A stretch of DNA of 64,000 bases from Pseudomonas sp. LBUM920 (GTDB taxonomy: Bacteria > Pseudomonadota > Gammaproteobacteria > Pseudomonadales > Pseudomonadaceae): positions 3,329,501 to 3,393,500 of the forward strand of contig NZ_CP027762.1 in assembly GCF_003852315.1 (NCBI RefSeq). The letters are read 5' to 3'. A model generated the notes under the pieces. The model ran no database searches and was not told the DNA's origin. It was given only the letters and a program-made list of their open reading frames with translations. Positions 27,227 to 34,989 of the stretch are shown here, piece by piece. Position 1 is the first letter of the stretch; each line of letters starts with the position of its first letter. A program made the position numbers and the translations under genes.

Positions 27227-27592
27227 TTGTCCAGACTCGCCGAATTTCGCGCAGCAGAAAAAGCCCTTCAAGAGCAGCTGGCCCAGCTGGAATCACTGAA
27301 GAACGACGCCGGCCTGAAGAAAGAAATCGAATTCGAAGAAAAGCTGCAAGGCTTGATGAAGCACTACGGCAAAGGCCTGCGCGACATCATCGCGATCCTT
27401 GATCCACACCCTGCCAAGGCCGGTGCTGCAACGGCCGCCGCCCCTAAACAGCGCCGCGCACGCGTGGTCAAGGTGTACCATAACCCGCACACCGGCGAGC
27501 TGATCGAGACTAAAGGCGGCAACCACCGCGGCCTCAAAGCCTGGAAAGAACAGTATGGCGCCGCCACTGTAGATTCCTGGCTTCGCGGCTGA
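27227..27592 (+). CDS. MvaT/MvaV family H-NS-like nucleoid protein (TTG start)
   Basis: A 121-residue xenogeneic silencer of the Pseudomonas MvaT family, a functional analogue of H-NS. The N-terminal coiled coil for dimerisation is SRLAEFRAAEKALQEQL...EIEFEEKLQGLM; the C-terminal DNA-binding part contains VYHNPHTGELIETKGGNHRGLKAW, which inserts into the minor groove of AT-rich DNA. The conserved N-terminus begins MSRLAEF, and here the codon is TTG, with GGAG 8 nt before it. Upstream in-frame codons are not conserved. The AT-rich 200 bp before it fits autoregulation. A terminator follows. Confidence 0.93.
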   Translation: MSRLAEFRAAEKALQEQLAQLESLKNDAGLKKEIEFEEKLQGLMKHYGKGLRDIIAILDPHPAKAGAATAAAPKQRRARVVKVYHNPHTGELIETKGGNHRGLKAWKEQYGAATVDSWLRG

Positions 27593-27610
27593 TCGCACTG
27601 CACTAACAAA

Positions 27611-27637
27611 AAGCCCCGCTGATGCGGGGCTTTTTTT
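27611..27637 (+). terminator. Intrinsic terminator after MvaT-family gene
   Basis: A 7-bp GCCCCGC/GCGGGGC stem with TGAT loop, followed by seven T and preceded by a short A-run. Confidence 0.92.
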
Positions 27638-27704
27638 GGTTAAGGATTCGAAAACGAACTTAACTAACATTTCACTTTGTTCAAATCCGATCAACCTGGC
27701 ACAT

Positions 27705-28241
27705 TCAAAGTTTCAGGCTGTCGCGTACCGATCCGACTTCGCCCTGGCTGGCCTCATAGGCTTCGGCTTGGCCGGCGTATGAAAAAACATAGGCTTTGTC
27801 AGTATCTACCGCACCGACTAATGTTTGCGACAACACGTGCCGCCCATTCTCGGTAATCACGCAAGTTGTTTCCAATGCATCAAGACGGCTCAATGTGGTT
27901 GGGTGCATCTTGGTGCACACGCTTTGATAACCGCTGCCGGCAAAGTCTTTCTGGATGGATTTACGCATTTCCAGCAACACGCCTTGAAGATTAACTTTAT
28001 GACCCGCCTCGATCGGCGTGCCGGTCAACTCCATGACCATCAAGGTATTGCCATTTTCGTCATTTTTGATCGCGCGCTGGCGAGACACGGCCTGGGGTTT
28101 TACCGGGGCTTCGCCGTCCGGCTCCACTTCCTCGACCTGCCAGCCACTGGGCCAGTGAATTTCCGGGTCGGCCGCCAGTACGAACGGGCTGCCCAGCAGT
28201 AGACACAACGAGCTCAACAGCGATTTACGAAATTCGATCAT
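27705..28241 (-). CDS. Exported DUF4946-like protein
   Basis: A 178-residue periplasmic protein with a signal peptide (FRKSLLSSLCLLLGSPFVLA/AD). The mature part starts PEIHWPSGWQVEEVEPDGE and contains SRQRAIKNDENGNTLMVMELT, two Cys (VCTKMH and TTCVITENG) likely bridged, and a C-terminal AYVFSYAGQAEAY. This matches what I know as the Pseudomonas DUF4946 family, of unknown function. The start at 28241 fits the signal peptide; the open frame continues upstream without support. Confidence 0.7.
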   Translation of the reverse strand: MIEFRKSLLSSLCLLLGSPFVLAADPEIHWPSGWQVEEVEPDGEAPVKPQAVSRQRAIKNDENGNTLMVMELTGTPIEAGHKVNLQGVLLEMRKSIQKDFAGSGYQSVCTKMHPTTLSRLDALETTCVITENGRHVLSQTLVGAVDTDKAYVFSYAGQAEAYEASQGEVGSVRDSLKL

Positions 28242-28440
28242 TGCAAAAAACGCCCAAGGTTCAAGCGTCAAAGTTTGAGCCCCGGCACCCGCTGGTCGCA
28301 AGCGCTGCGTGACCTTTTTCATTTGGCGCAGTGGGCGGCCCTTGCGTATCATGACTCGGCTGCATGGACGCTTGCCGCAAGCCAACGGACCGCGCCTATC
28401 ATGTCAAGTCGCGTTTGCCCCATTTTTTTCTGGAGGGCCC

Positions 28441-28962
28441 ATGAGCCTGCACGAACTGAATACTTTCCCGGGCGTCACCGCCCAGCCTGACACCGCCACC
28501 ACGAACTTCGTGTTCAACCACACCATGCTGCGGGTCAAGGACATCACCAAGTCGCTGGATTTCTACACCCGCGTCCTGGGTTTTTCCCTGGTTGAAAAGC
28601 GCGACTTCCCGGAAGCCGAATTCAGCCTGTACTTCCTGGCCCTGGTAGACAAGGCTCAGATCCCGGCCGACGCCGCTGAACGCACCCAGTGGATGAAGTC
28701 GATCCCGGGCATCCTGGAACTGACCCACAACCACGGCACCGAAAACGATGCCGACTTCGCATACCACAACGGCAACACCGACCCGCGTGGCTTTGGCCAC
28801 ATCTGCATTTCGGTGCCGGACATTGTCGCTGCGTGCGAACGCTTCGAAGCCCTGGGCTGCGACTTCCAGAAGCGCCTGACCGACGGCCGCATGAAAAGCC
28901 TGGCCTTCATCAAGGACCCGGATGCGTACTGGGTCGAGATTATTCAGCCAGCGCCGATGTAA
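28441..28962 (+). CDS. gloA: Lactoylglutathione lyase (glyoxalase I)
   Basis: A 173-residue metalloenzyme that converts the methylglyoxal-glutathione hemithioacetal to S-lactoylglutathione. Single VOC-fold polypeptide with the signature NHTMLRVKDITKSLDFYTRVLGFSL (metal His in the first strand), GILELTHNHGTE, RGFGHICISVPDI (second His) and DPDAYWVEIIQP (Glu). The longer N-terminus and the insert in the DKAQIPADAAERTQWM loop resemble the Zn-type, eukaryote-like Pseudomonas GloA. A GGAGGG ribosome site precedes the ATG. Confidence 0.94.
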   Translation: MSLHELNTFPGVTAQPDTATTNFVFNHTMLRVKDITKSLDFYTRVLGFSLVEKRDFPEAEFSLYFLALVDKAQIPADAAERTQWMKSIPGILELTHNHGTENDADFAYHNGNTDPRGFGHICISVPDIVAACERFEALGCDFQKRLTDGRMKSLAFIKDPDAYWVEIIQPAPM

Positions 28963-28980
28963 AAGCCTCGCGCAATAAAA

Positions 28981-29008
28981 AAACCCCATGATCACTCATG
29001 GGGTTTTT
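28981..29008. terminator. Bidirectional terminator between gloA and ahpF
   Basis: Perfect 11-bp stem AAACCCCATGA/TCATGGGGTTT with TCAC loop, A-run on the left and T-run on the right. It serves both convergent genes. Confidence 0.93.
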
Positions 29009-29025
29009 CATTTCCGGGTCCGACT

Positions 29026-30591
29026 TTACGCAGGTGCGGAAGTGCGGATCAGGTGATCAAACGCGCTCAGGGAAGCCTTGGCGCCCTCGCCTACCGCAAT
29101 CACGATTTGCTTGTACGGTACGGTGGTGACGTCACCGGCGGCGAATACACCTGGCAGCGAAGTTTCACCACGCGCATCGACAATGATCTCGCCACGTGGG
29201 GTCAGCTCCACTGTGCCTTTGAGCCAGTCAGTGTTGGGCAACAAGCCGATCTGGACAAAGATGCCTTCCAGGTCGAGGGTCTTGAACTCGCCACTGTCGC
29301 GGTCCTTGTACGCCAGGCCAGTGACTTTCTGACCATCACCTTTTACTTCACTGGTCAGCGCACTGGTGATTACGTCGACGTTCGGCAGGCTGTAGAGCTT
29401 GCGCTGCAACACGGCATCGGCGCGCAACTTGCTGTCGAATTCAAGCAAGGTCACGTGGCTGACGATACCCGCCAGGTCGATAGCCGCTTCAACGCCAGAG
29501 TTACCACCGCCGATCACGGCCACGCGCTTGCCTTTGAACAGCGGACCATCGCAGTGCGGGCAGAAGCACACGCCCTTGGCTTTGTATTCCTGCTCGCCCG
29601 GCACACCCATTTCGCGCCAGCGGGCGCCAGTGGCCAGGATCACGGTCTTGGACTTGAGGGTCGCACCACTTTCGAAGCGAATCTCGTGCAAGTCACCGGC
29701 GTTTTTTGCAGGGATCAAGCTGCTGGCACGCTGCAGGTTCATGATGTCCACGTCGTACTGACGCACGTGGGCTTCCAGCGCGCTGGCCAGCTTAGGCCCT
29801 TCGGTCTCCTGCACCGAGATGAAGTTCTCGATGGACATGGTGTCCAGCACTTGCCCGCCGAAGCGTTCAGCCGCCACACCCGTGCGGATGCCCTTACGTG
29901 CGGCGTAGATAGCGGCCGCCGAACCGGCTGGCCCACCGCCGACTACCAGAACATCAAAGGCGTCTTTGGCGCTGATTTTTTCTGCTGCTTTTTCGATGCC
30001 GCTGGTGTCGAGCTTGGCGAGGATTTCTTCCAGGCCCATGCGGCCCTGACCAAAGTTCACGCCATTGAGGTACACACTCGGTACCGCCATGATCTGGCGC
30101 TCATCGACTTCAGCCTGGAACAGCGCACCGTCGATGGCGACGTGGCGGATGTTCGGGTTGAGCACGGCCATCAGGTTCAGTGCCTGGACCACGTCGGGGC
30201 AGTTCTGGCAGGACAGCGAGAAGTATGTCTCGAAGCTGAACTCGCCTTTGAGGGCGCGAATCTGTTCAATCACTTCGACACTCGCCTTCGACGGGTGGCC
30301 ACCGACTTGCAGCAGGGCCAGCACCAGCGAAGTGAATTCATGGCCCATGGGGATGCCGGCGAAACGCAGGCTGATATCGGCACCCGGGCGATTGATGGAG
30401 AACGACGGCTTGCGCGCATCATCGCCATCGGTTTTCAGAGTAATCAGCGTGGTGAGGCTGGTTACGTCTTGCAAAAGGGCAAGCATTTCCTGGGATTTCG
30501 CACCGTCGTCGAGGGAGGCGACGATCTCGATCGGCTGGGTGACCCGTTCCAGGTATGACTTCAACTGAGCTTTAAGATTGGCGTCCAACAT
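29026..30591 (-). CDS. ahpF: Alkyl hydroperoxide reductase subunit F
   Basis: A 521-residue FAD-dependent disulfide reductase that passes electrons from NADH to AhpC. The N-terminal tandem thioredoxin-like domain has the redox pair in LSCQNCPDV. The C-terminal thioredoxin-reductase-like part has the FAD site VLVVGGGPAGSAAAIYAAR, the active CxxC in VCFCPHCDGP and the NADH site AVIGGGNSGVEAAIDLAG. Normal length. Downstream of ahpC on the same strand, separated by an intrinsic terminator, so ahpF is probably expressed by partial read-through or its own promoter. Confidence 0.97.
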   Translation of the reverse strand: MLDANLKAQLKSYLERVTQPIEIVASLDDGAKSQEMLALLQDVTSLTTLITLKTDGDDARKPSFSINRPGADISLRFAGIPMGHEFTSLVLALLQVGGHPSKASVEVIEQIRALKGEFSFETYFSLSCQNCPDVVQALNLMAVLNPNIRHVAIDGALFQAEVDERQIMAVPSVYLNGVNFGQGRMGLEEILAKLDTSGIEKAAEKISAKDAFDVLVVGGGPAGSAAAIYAARKGIRTGVAAERFGGQVLDTMSIENFISVQETEGPKLASALEAHVRQYDVDIMNLQRASSLIPAKNAGDLHEIRFESGATLKSKTVILATGARWREMGVPGEQEYKAKGVCFCPHCDGPLFKGKRVAVIGGGNSGVEAAIDLAGIVSHVTLLEFDSKLRADAVLQRKLYSLPNVDVITSALTSEVKGDGQKVTGLAYKDRDSGEFKTLDLEGIFVQIGLLPNTDWLKGTVELTPRGEIIVDARGETSLPGVFAAGDVTTVPYKQIVIAVGEGAKASLSAFDHLIRTSAPA

Positions 30592-30628
30592 ACGGGCGAT
30601 TTCCTATTAATTCGGTTTATTGCAGACA

Positions 30629-30661
30629 AAAAAACGCCCGAGCGAATCTCGCCCGGGCGTT
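30629..30661 (-). terminator. Terminator between ahpC and ahpF
   Basis: Read on the minus strand: stem AACGCCCG...CGGGCGTT, extended inside by GCGA/TCGC with a short loop, then seven T. Placed between the two genes, it should make ahpC transcript more abundant than ahpF. Confidence 0.88.
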
Positions 30662-30718
30662 TTGAGGGCGGTTGCGGCTTACTTAAGTGCGGAGTTCCGC
30701 CCTTGGTGCTTCACAGAC

Positions 30719-31282
30719 TTAGATCTTGCCGACCAGGTCCAGGGACGGAGCCAACGTCGCTTCGCCTTCTTTCCACTTGGCTGGGCATACTTCGCCTGGG
30801 TGGGCAGCTACGTATTGAGCAGCTTTGATTTTGCGCAGCAGCTCGGAAGCGTCACGGCCAACACCACCGTCGTTCAGTTCAACGATCTTGATCTTGCCTT
30901 CTGGGTCGATCACGAAGGTGCCGCGGTCTGCCAGGCCAGCTTCTTCGATCAGTACGTCGAAGTTGCGGGAGATGGTCAGGGTTGGGTCGCCGATCATGGT
31001 GTACTGGATTTTGCCGATGGCTGGCGAAGTGTTGTGCCAGGCAGCGTGGGCAAAGTGGGTGTCGGTGGAAACGCTGTAGATTTCGACGCCCAGTTTCTGG
31101 AATTCGGCGTAGTTGTCAGCCAGGTCTTCCAGCTCGGTTGGGCAAACGAAGGTGAAGTCGGCTGGGTAGAAGAACACTACGGACCATTTGCCTTTCAGGT
31201 CAGCGTCCGACACGTCTACGAAGTTGCCGTTTTTGTAAGCAGTTGCTTTGAACGGTTTTACTTGGCTGTTGATGATAGGCAT
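30719..31282 (-). CDS. ahpC: Alkyl hydroperoxide reductase subunit C (2-Cys peroxiredoxin)
   Basis: A 187-residue typical 2-Cys peroxiredoxin that reduces hydrogen peroxide and organic hydroperoxides. The peroxidatic Cys47 is in ADFTFVCPTE and the resolving Cys166 in HPGEVCPAKW. The C-terminal tail is the usual length for an AhpF-coupled enzyme. The ATG at 31282 has a GGAGAG ribosome site. A four-part OxyR-like site lies about 70-105 bp upstream, in keeping with peroxide induction. Confidence 0.97.
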   Translation of the reverse strand: MPIINSQVKPFKATAYKNGNFVDVSDADLKGKWSVVFFYPADFTFVCPTELEDLADNYAEFQKLGVEIYSVSTDTHFAHAAWHNTSPAIGKIQYTMIGDPTLTISRNFDVLIEEAGLADRGTFVIDPEGKIKIVELNDGGVGRDASELLRKIKAAQYVAAHPGEVCPAKWKEGEATLAPSLDLVGKI

Positions 31283-31351
31283 CGTTGACTCTCCGTCAGG
31301 GGTTAAGAAGTTGATGGGGTGAATCCTACCCACTCTCTTGGCCGTTGGCTC

Positions 31352-31388
31352 ATTGGCAAACCTGATGCTGACGATTGGTTTTGCCTAT
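31352..31388 (-). promoter_or_regulatory. Candidate OxyR-binding site upstream of ahpC
   Basis: On the plus strand ATTG-N7-TGAT-N7-ATTG-N7-CTAT, i.e. four tetranucleotides with exact 7-nt spacers; on the minus strand it begins ATAG. The established OxyR pattern is ATAG-N7-CTAT-N7-ATAG-N7-CTAT. Eleven to twelve of 16 positions agree, depending on strand, and the placement upstream of ahpC is as expected. Confidence 0.7.
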
Positions 31389-31415
31389 CAGGTGACCGTA
31401 TTAATAGAAGAAATC

Positions 31416-32348
31416 TCAAATCAACGGTTGAGTCGCCAAGGTCATGCCAAGAAAGGGCGTCGCTTCAACATAGCGCATGGCGGATTTCATGTCGTTCCAA
31501 CCGACATAACTCATCAGCGACTTCAAGTCCCAGCCACTGCGATGAGCCCAGGTGGCGAAGCCTCGGCGCAGGGAGTGGCTGGTGTATTGATCAGCCGGGA
31601 TACCCGCGCGCTCTAGCGCCTGGCGCAGCAGCGGGATCACGCTGTTGGGGTGCAAGCCCTCCTCGCCCAGGTTGCCCCAGCGATCAATCCCACGAAACAC
31701 CGGGCCACGCACCAACGCCGAAGCACTGAGCCAGTCGCTGTAGGCCTGTACCGGGCACAGACGCAGCAATGCCGGGGTCTGGTAGGTTTTGCCGAGGTTG
31801 TCTCGATCACTTTTGCTGCGTGGCAGGTACAGGCTGATGCCAGCACCGGGCACGGCCTGCACGTGTTCGATGTGCAGGCGGCATAACTCGTCGCTGCGAA
31901 ACCCTCTCCAGAAGCCCAGCAGGATCAGCGCGGTGTCGCGCTTGGCGCGCAGCAAGCGAGGCGTGTCCTGGTCGCTGCTCGCCTGCCGCGCTTCTGCCTC
32001 CAACGATGCAACCACCTGCTCAAGGTGCTTGAGTTGCAGCGGCTCGGCCTGTTTCTCCTGCGCCGGGTGCACCGCGCGAATGCCCTTGAGCACCTTGCGC
32101 ACCACCGGCGCCTTGGTCGGGTCGGGAAACCCCTGGCTGCTGTGCCATTGCGCCAGTGCCGAAAGCCGCAACTTCAAGGTGTTCACCGCCAGCACGCCGG
32201 CATGCGCCACCAGGTAGCGCGCGACGCTGTCGCTGGTCGCCGGCAGGAAACCGCCCCAACTCACCTCGAAGTGCTCAATGGACGCCCGGTAACTACGGCG
32301 CGTGTTATCGCGCGTGGCGGCGTTGAGGTATCGATCCAGTTCGCTCAT
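31416..32348 (-). CDS. Tyrosine recombinase/integrase
   Basis: A 310-residue site-specific recombinase. An N-terminal SAM-like core-binding domain (about 1-95) is followed by a catalytic domain with the expected residues: Arg151 in GFRSDELCRL, His258 and Arg261 in HSLRRGFATWA, Trp284 in the His/Trp position (YVGWNDM) and nucleophile Tyr293 in AMRYVEA. All are intact. No prophage or island genes flank it, and no tRNA is adjacent. It is divergent from a KfrA-like gene, forming a two-gene module. Target site unknown. Confidence 0.9.
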   Translation of the reverse strand: MSELDRYLNAATRDNTRRSYRASIEHFEVSWGGFLPATSDSVARYLVAHAGVLAVNTLKLRLSALAQWHSSQGFPDPTKAPVVRKVLKGIRAVHPAQEKQAEPLQLKHLEQVVASLEAEARQASSDQDTPRLLRAKRDTALILLGFWRGFRSDELCRLHIEHVQAVPGAGISLYLPRSKSDRDNLGKTYQTPALLRLCPVQAYSDWLSASALVRGPVFRGIDRWGNLGEEGLHPNSVIPLLRQALERAGIPADQYTSHSLRRGFATWAHRSGWDLKSLMSYVGWNDMKSAMRYVEATPFLGMTLATQPLI

Positions 32349-32404
32349 GAAAGGCCTATTCGTACTGCTGCAAGGTGAATCCGCGTTTAAAACCGCTATG
32401 ACAC

Positions 32405-32425
32405 GGGATAATACGCCAATATCCC
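32405..32425. promoter_or_regulatory. Inverted repeat upstream of the recombinase gene
   Basis: GGGATA and TATCCC separated by 9 nt, 57-77 bp upstream of the recombinase start. Possible operator in the divergent recombinase/KfrA promoter region; no binding protein is known. Confidence 0.4.
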
Positions 32426-32468
32426 ATCTGTCAAATCATGAATTTAAACGTGTTTTTATTTATGTTAC

Positions 32469-32486
32469 AGTATGTATATACATACT
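32469..32486. promoter_or_regulatory. 18-bp perfect palindrome, likely operator of the KfrA-like gene
   Basis: AGTATGTATATACATACT is a perfect palindrome ending 33 bp before the KfrA-like start codon, in an AT-rich stretch. Flanking ACAG/CTGT tetramers add partial symmetry. KfrA proteins are known to repress their own promoters through palindromes, so autoregulation is the simplest reading. Confidence 0.65.
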
Positions 32487-32518
32487 CTGTACCACAGTAC
32501 GAAATCGACGGAGACTCC

Positions 32519-33526
32519 ATGGCTCGCGGCGGCATAAACAAAGCAGTAGTTCAAACGGCACGCTTGGCGATCCTTGCCCGCGGCGAAAACCCCAGCATCG
32601 ACGCAGTGCGCATCGAGATGGGAAACACCGGCTCGAAAACCACGATTCATCGTTACTTGAAGGAATTGGACGATAGCGAAAGCCGGCTGACGATCACCGA
32701 GGCGCCAATCGACGACGAGCTTGGCGAACTGGTTGCACGGCTGGCCTTGCGCTTGAAAGAGAAGGCTCAGGAACCTATCGACCTGGCCTTGGCGCAGTTC
32801 GAACAGCACAAAGCCGCCCTGCTCGCCCAGGTAGAGACGCTGGAGGCGGCTCACGCCGAGCTCAAGCAGCAATTTGATATCCAGGCCTCTGCATTGGCAG
32901 AAGAAAGCGCCGCCCTGCAGACCGCCAATACCAGTCTGCAGACCGAGCAAACCCGCAACGCCGGGCTCAGCCAGGCGTGCAGCGATTACGAGTTGAGGAT
33001 TACCGACAAAGACGAACAGATTCGATCACTGGAAGAAAAGCACCTGCACGCGCGCGAGGCGTTGGAGCATTACCGCAATGCAATCAAGGAGCAGCGCGAG
33101 CAGGAACAGCGACGCCATGAAGGCCAACTGCAACAAGTGCAGGCGGAACTGCGTCAGGCCCAGCAAAGCGCCATGGTGCGCCAGGATGAAATCACGCAGT
33201 TGCATCGCGACAATGAGCGGTTATTGATCGAACACCGTGTAACCCTGAAGGAACTGAGCGCGCTGCAAGCGCAAACCCGCAAAGACCAGGCCCTGCAGCA
33301 AAAACTTAGCGAACAGGTAAACCTGATTGAAAGCGAACGCACCCTGCTTCAGGAACGCCTGCGGGTGGCGGTACTGGAGAGCCAATCGCGCCAGGAAGCG
33401 CTGACCGAACACCAGCTTGCCAACAAAAATCTGGAACTGGACCTTATCAAGGCCCAGGCTAGTATCGAAGCATTGCGCCTGGCGGCCGTCGTTGCAACGG
33501 CGCCAGAGGCAACACCGCAAGCCTGA
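32519..33526 (+). CDS. KfrA-like DNA-binding coiled-coil protein
   Basis: A 335-residue protein. The N-terminal 110 residues match the KfrA DNA-binding domain (GINKAVVQTARLAILARGENPSIDAVRIEMGNTGSKTTIHRYLKEL), and residues about 110-325 form a long alpha-helical coiled coil rich in Gln, Glu and Ala. KfrA on plasmids is an autorepressor with a filament-forming tail that helps partition; this chromosomal copy may be a regulator or nucleoid-structuring protein. The ATG with GGAG ribosome site is 81 nt inside the longest open frame. It converges directly on gor with no intergenic space. Confidence 0.85.
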   Translation: MARGGINKAVVQTARLAILARGENPSIDAVRIEMGNTGSKTTIHRYLKELDDSESRLTITEAPIDDELGELVARLALRLKEKAQEPIDLALAQFEQHKAALLAQVETLEAAHAELKQQFDIQASALAEESAALQTANTSLQTEQTRNAGLSQACSDYELRITDKDEQIRSLEEKHLHAREALEHYRNAIKEQREQEQRRHEGQLQQVQAELRQAQQSAMVRQDEITQLHRDNERLLIEHRVTLKELSALQAQTRKDQALQQKLSEQVNLIESERTLLQERLRVAVLESQSRQEALTEHQLANKNLELDLIKAQASIEALRLAAVVATAPEATPQA

Positions 33527-34885
33527 TCAGTCAGCCACAGGCGTGCGCATGGTGACGAACTCTTCCGCCGCCGTAGGGTGCACGCCGATGGTCTCATCGA
33601 AATGCTGCTTGGTCGCGCCCGCCTTGAGCGCGATCGCCAGGCCTTGCACGATCTCGCCGGCATCCGGGCCGACCATGTGGCAACCCAATACCTTGTCGGT
33701 GTCGGCGTCGACCACCAGCTTCATCAAGGTTTTTTCCTGGCAATCGGTCAACGTCAGCTTCATGGGTCGGAAGCGGCTTTCGAAAATCTGCACCTTGTGG
33801 CCGTTCTTCTTCGCTTCTTCTTCAGTCAGGCCGACAGTGCCAATGTTTGGGAGGCTGAACACCGCTGTCGGGATCATCGAGTAATCCACCGGGCGGTATT
33901 GCTCGGGCTTGAACAGACGACGTGCCACCGCCATGCCTTCAGCCAGAGCCACCGGCGTCAATTGCACGCGACCGATCACATCGCCGATCGCCAGGATTGA
34001 CGACTCAGCGGTCTGGTACAGGTCATCCACCTCAACGAAGCCGCGCTCGTCCAGCTTGACGCCGGTATTTTCAAGGCCCAGGTTGTCCAGCATCGGGCGG
34101 CGGCCAGTGGCGTAGAACACGCAATCGGCCTCCAACACGCGGCCGTCTTTGAGGGTGGCCTTGAGGCTGCCATCGGCTTGCTTGTCGATACGCTCGATGT
34201 CAGCGTTGAACTGCAGGTCGAGGCCGCGCTTGGTCAGCTCTTCCTTCAGATGGGTACGCACTGAACCGTCGAAACCGCGCAGGAACAGATCGCCGCGATA
34301 CAGCAGCTTAGTCTGCGCGCCCAAACCATGGAAAATGCCCGCGAACTCAACGGCAATGTAACCACCGCCCACCACCAGTACACGCTTGGGGAGCGCCTTA
34401 AGGAAGAATGCTTCATTGGAACCAATGGCGTGTTCGCGCCCTGGAATCTCTGGAATCTGTGGCCACCCACCTGTCGCGATCAGGATGTGCTTGGCGGTGA
34501 AACGTTCGCCATTGATCTCTACCTGGTGCGGATCCACCAGACGCGCATGCCCTTCATGCAGGGTCACACCGCTGTTGACCAGCAGGTTGCGATAGATGCC
34601 ATTGAGGCGGTTGATTTCGCGATCCTTGTTGGCGATCAGGGTCGCCCAATCAAAGTCAGCCTCCCCCAGTGACCAGCCGAAACCGCTCGCTTGCTCGAAG
34701 TCTTCGGCGAAATGCGCACCGTACACCAACAGTTTTTTCGGCACGCAACCGACGTTAACGCACGTGCCGCCCAGGTAGCGGCTTTCCGCCACGGCCACCT
34801 TGGCGCCATAGCCAGCGGCAAAACGCGCCGCGCGAACACCGCCAGAACCGGCGCCAATCACATACAGGTCAAAATCGTAGGCCAT
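33527..34885 (-). CDS. gor: Glutathione-disulfide reductase
   Basis: A 452-residue FAD- and NADPH-dependent enzyme that reduces oxidised glutathione. The FAD site is YVIGAGSGGVRAARFAAGYGA, the redox disulfide is in GGTCVNVGCVPKKL, the NADPH site is VLVVGGGYIAVEFAGIFHGLG, and the C-terminal dimer-interface block GVHPTAAEEFVTMRTP carries the proton-relay His. Length is normal. It fits with the neighbouring peroxide and glyoxalase genes as a thiol-redox neighbourhood, though transcribed separately. Confidence 0.96.
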   Translation of the reverse strand: MAYDFDLYVIGAGSGGVRAARFAAGYGAKVAVAESRYLGGTCVNVGCVPKKLLVYGAHFAEDFEQASGFGWSLGEADFDWATLIANKDREINRLNGIYRNLLVNSGVTLHEGHARLVDPHQVEINGERFTAKHILIATGGWPQIPEIPGREHAIGSNEAFFLKALPKRVLVVGGGYIAVEFAGIFHGLGAQTKLLYRGDLFLRGFDGSVRTHLKEELTKRGLDLQFNADIERIDKQADGSLKATLKDGRVLEADCVFYATGRRPMLDNLGLENTGVKLDERGFVEVDDLYQTAESSILAIGDVIGRVQLTPVALAEGMAVARRLFKPEQYRPVDYSMIPTAVFSLPNIGTVGLTEEEAKKNGHKVQIFESRFRPMKLTLTDCQEKTLMKLVVDADTDKVLGCHMVGPDAGEIVQGLAIALKAGATKQHFDETIGVHPTAAEEFVTMRTPVAD

Positions 34886-34939
34886 TTCACTCTCCTCGGC
34901 AGGTCATCAGCATACCGATTTAGATGGGGCTGAAAAACG

Positions 34940-34962
34940 AAAAAGCCACCCGAGGGTGGCTT
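34940..34962 (-). terminator. Intrinsic terminator after galU
   Basis: Read on the minus strand: GCCACC-CTCG-GGTGGC followed by TTTTTCG. It sits between the galU stop and the gor start. Confidence 0.88.
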
Positions 34963-34989
34963 TCTCTTAAAACACTCAGCAAGCGTGAA

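Noticed and set aside
29053..30558. About 500-codon plus-strand frame opposite ahpF
   Set aside because: ahpF is unmistakable; the opposite frame is a shadow without recognisable domains.
32465..32490. LexA/SOS box before the KfrA-like gene
   Set aside because: The LexA consensus is CTG-N10-CAG; here the tetramers occur in the opposite order (ACAG...CTGT), so the palindrome is more likely a KfrA-type operator.
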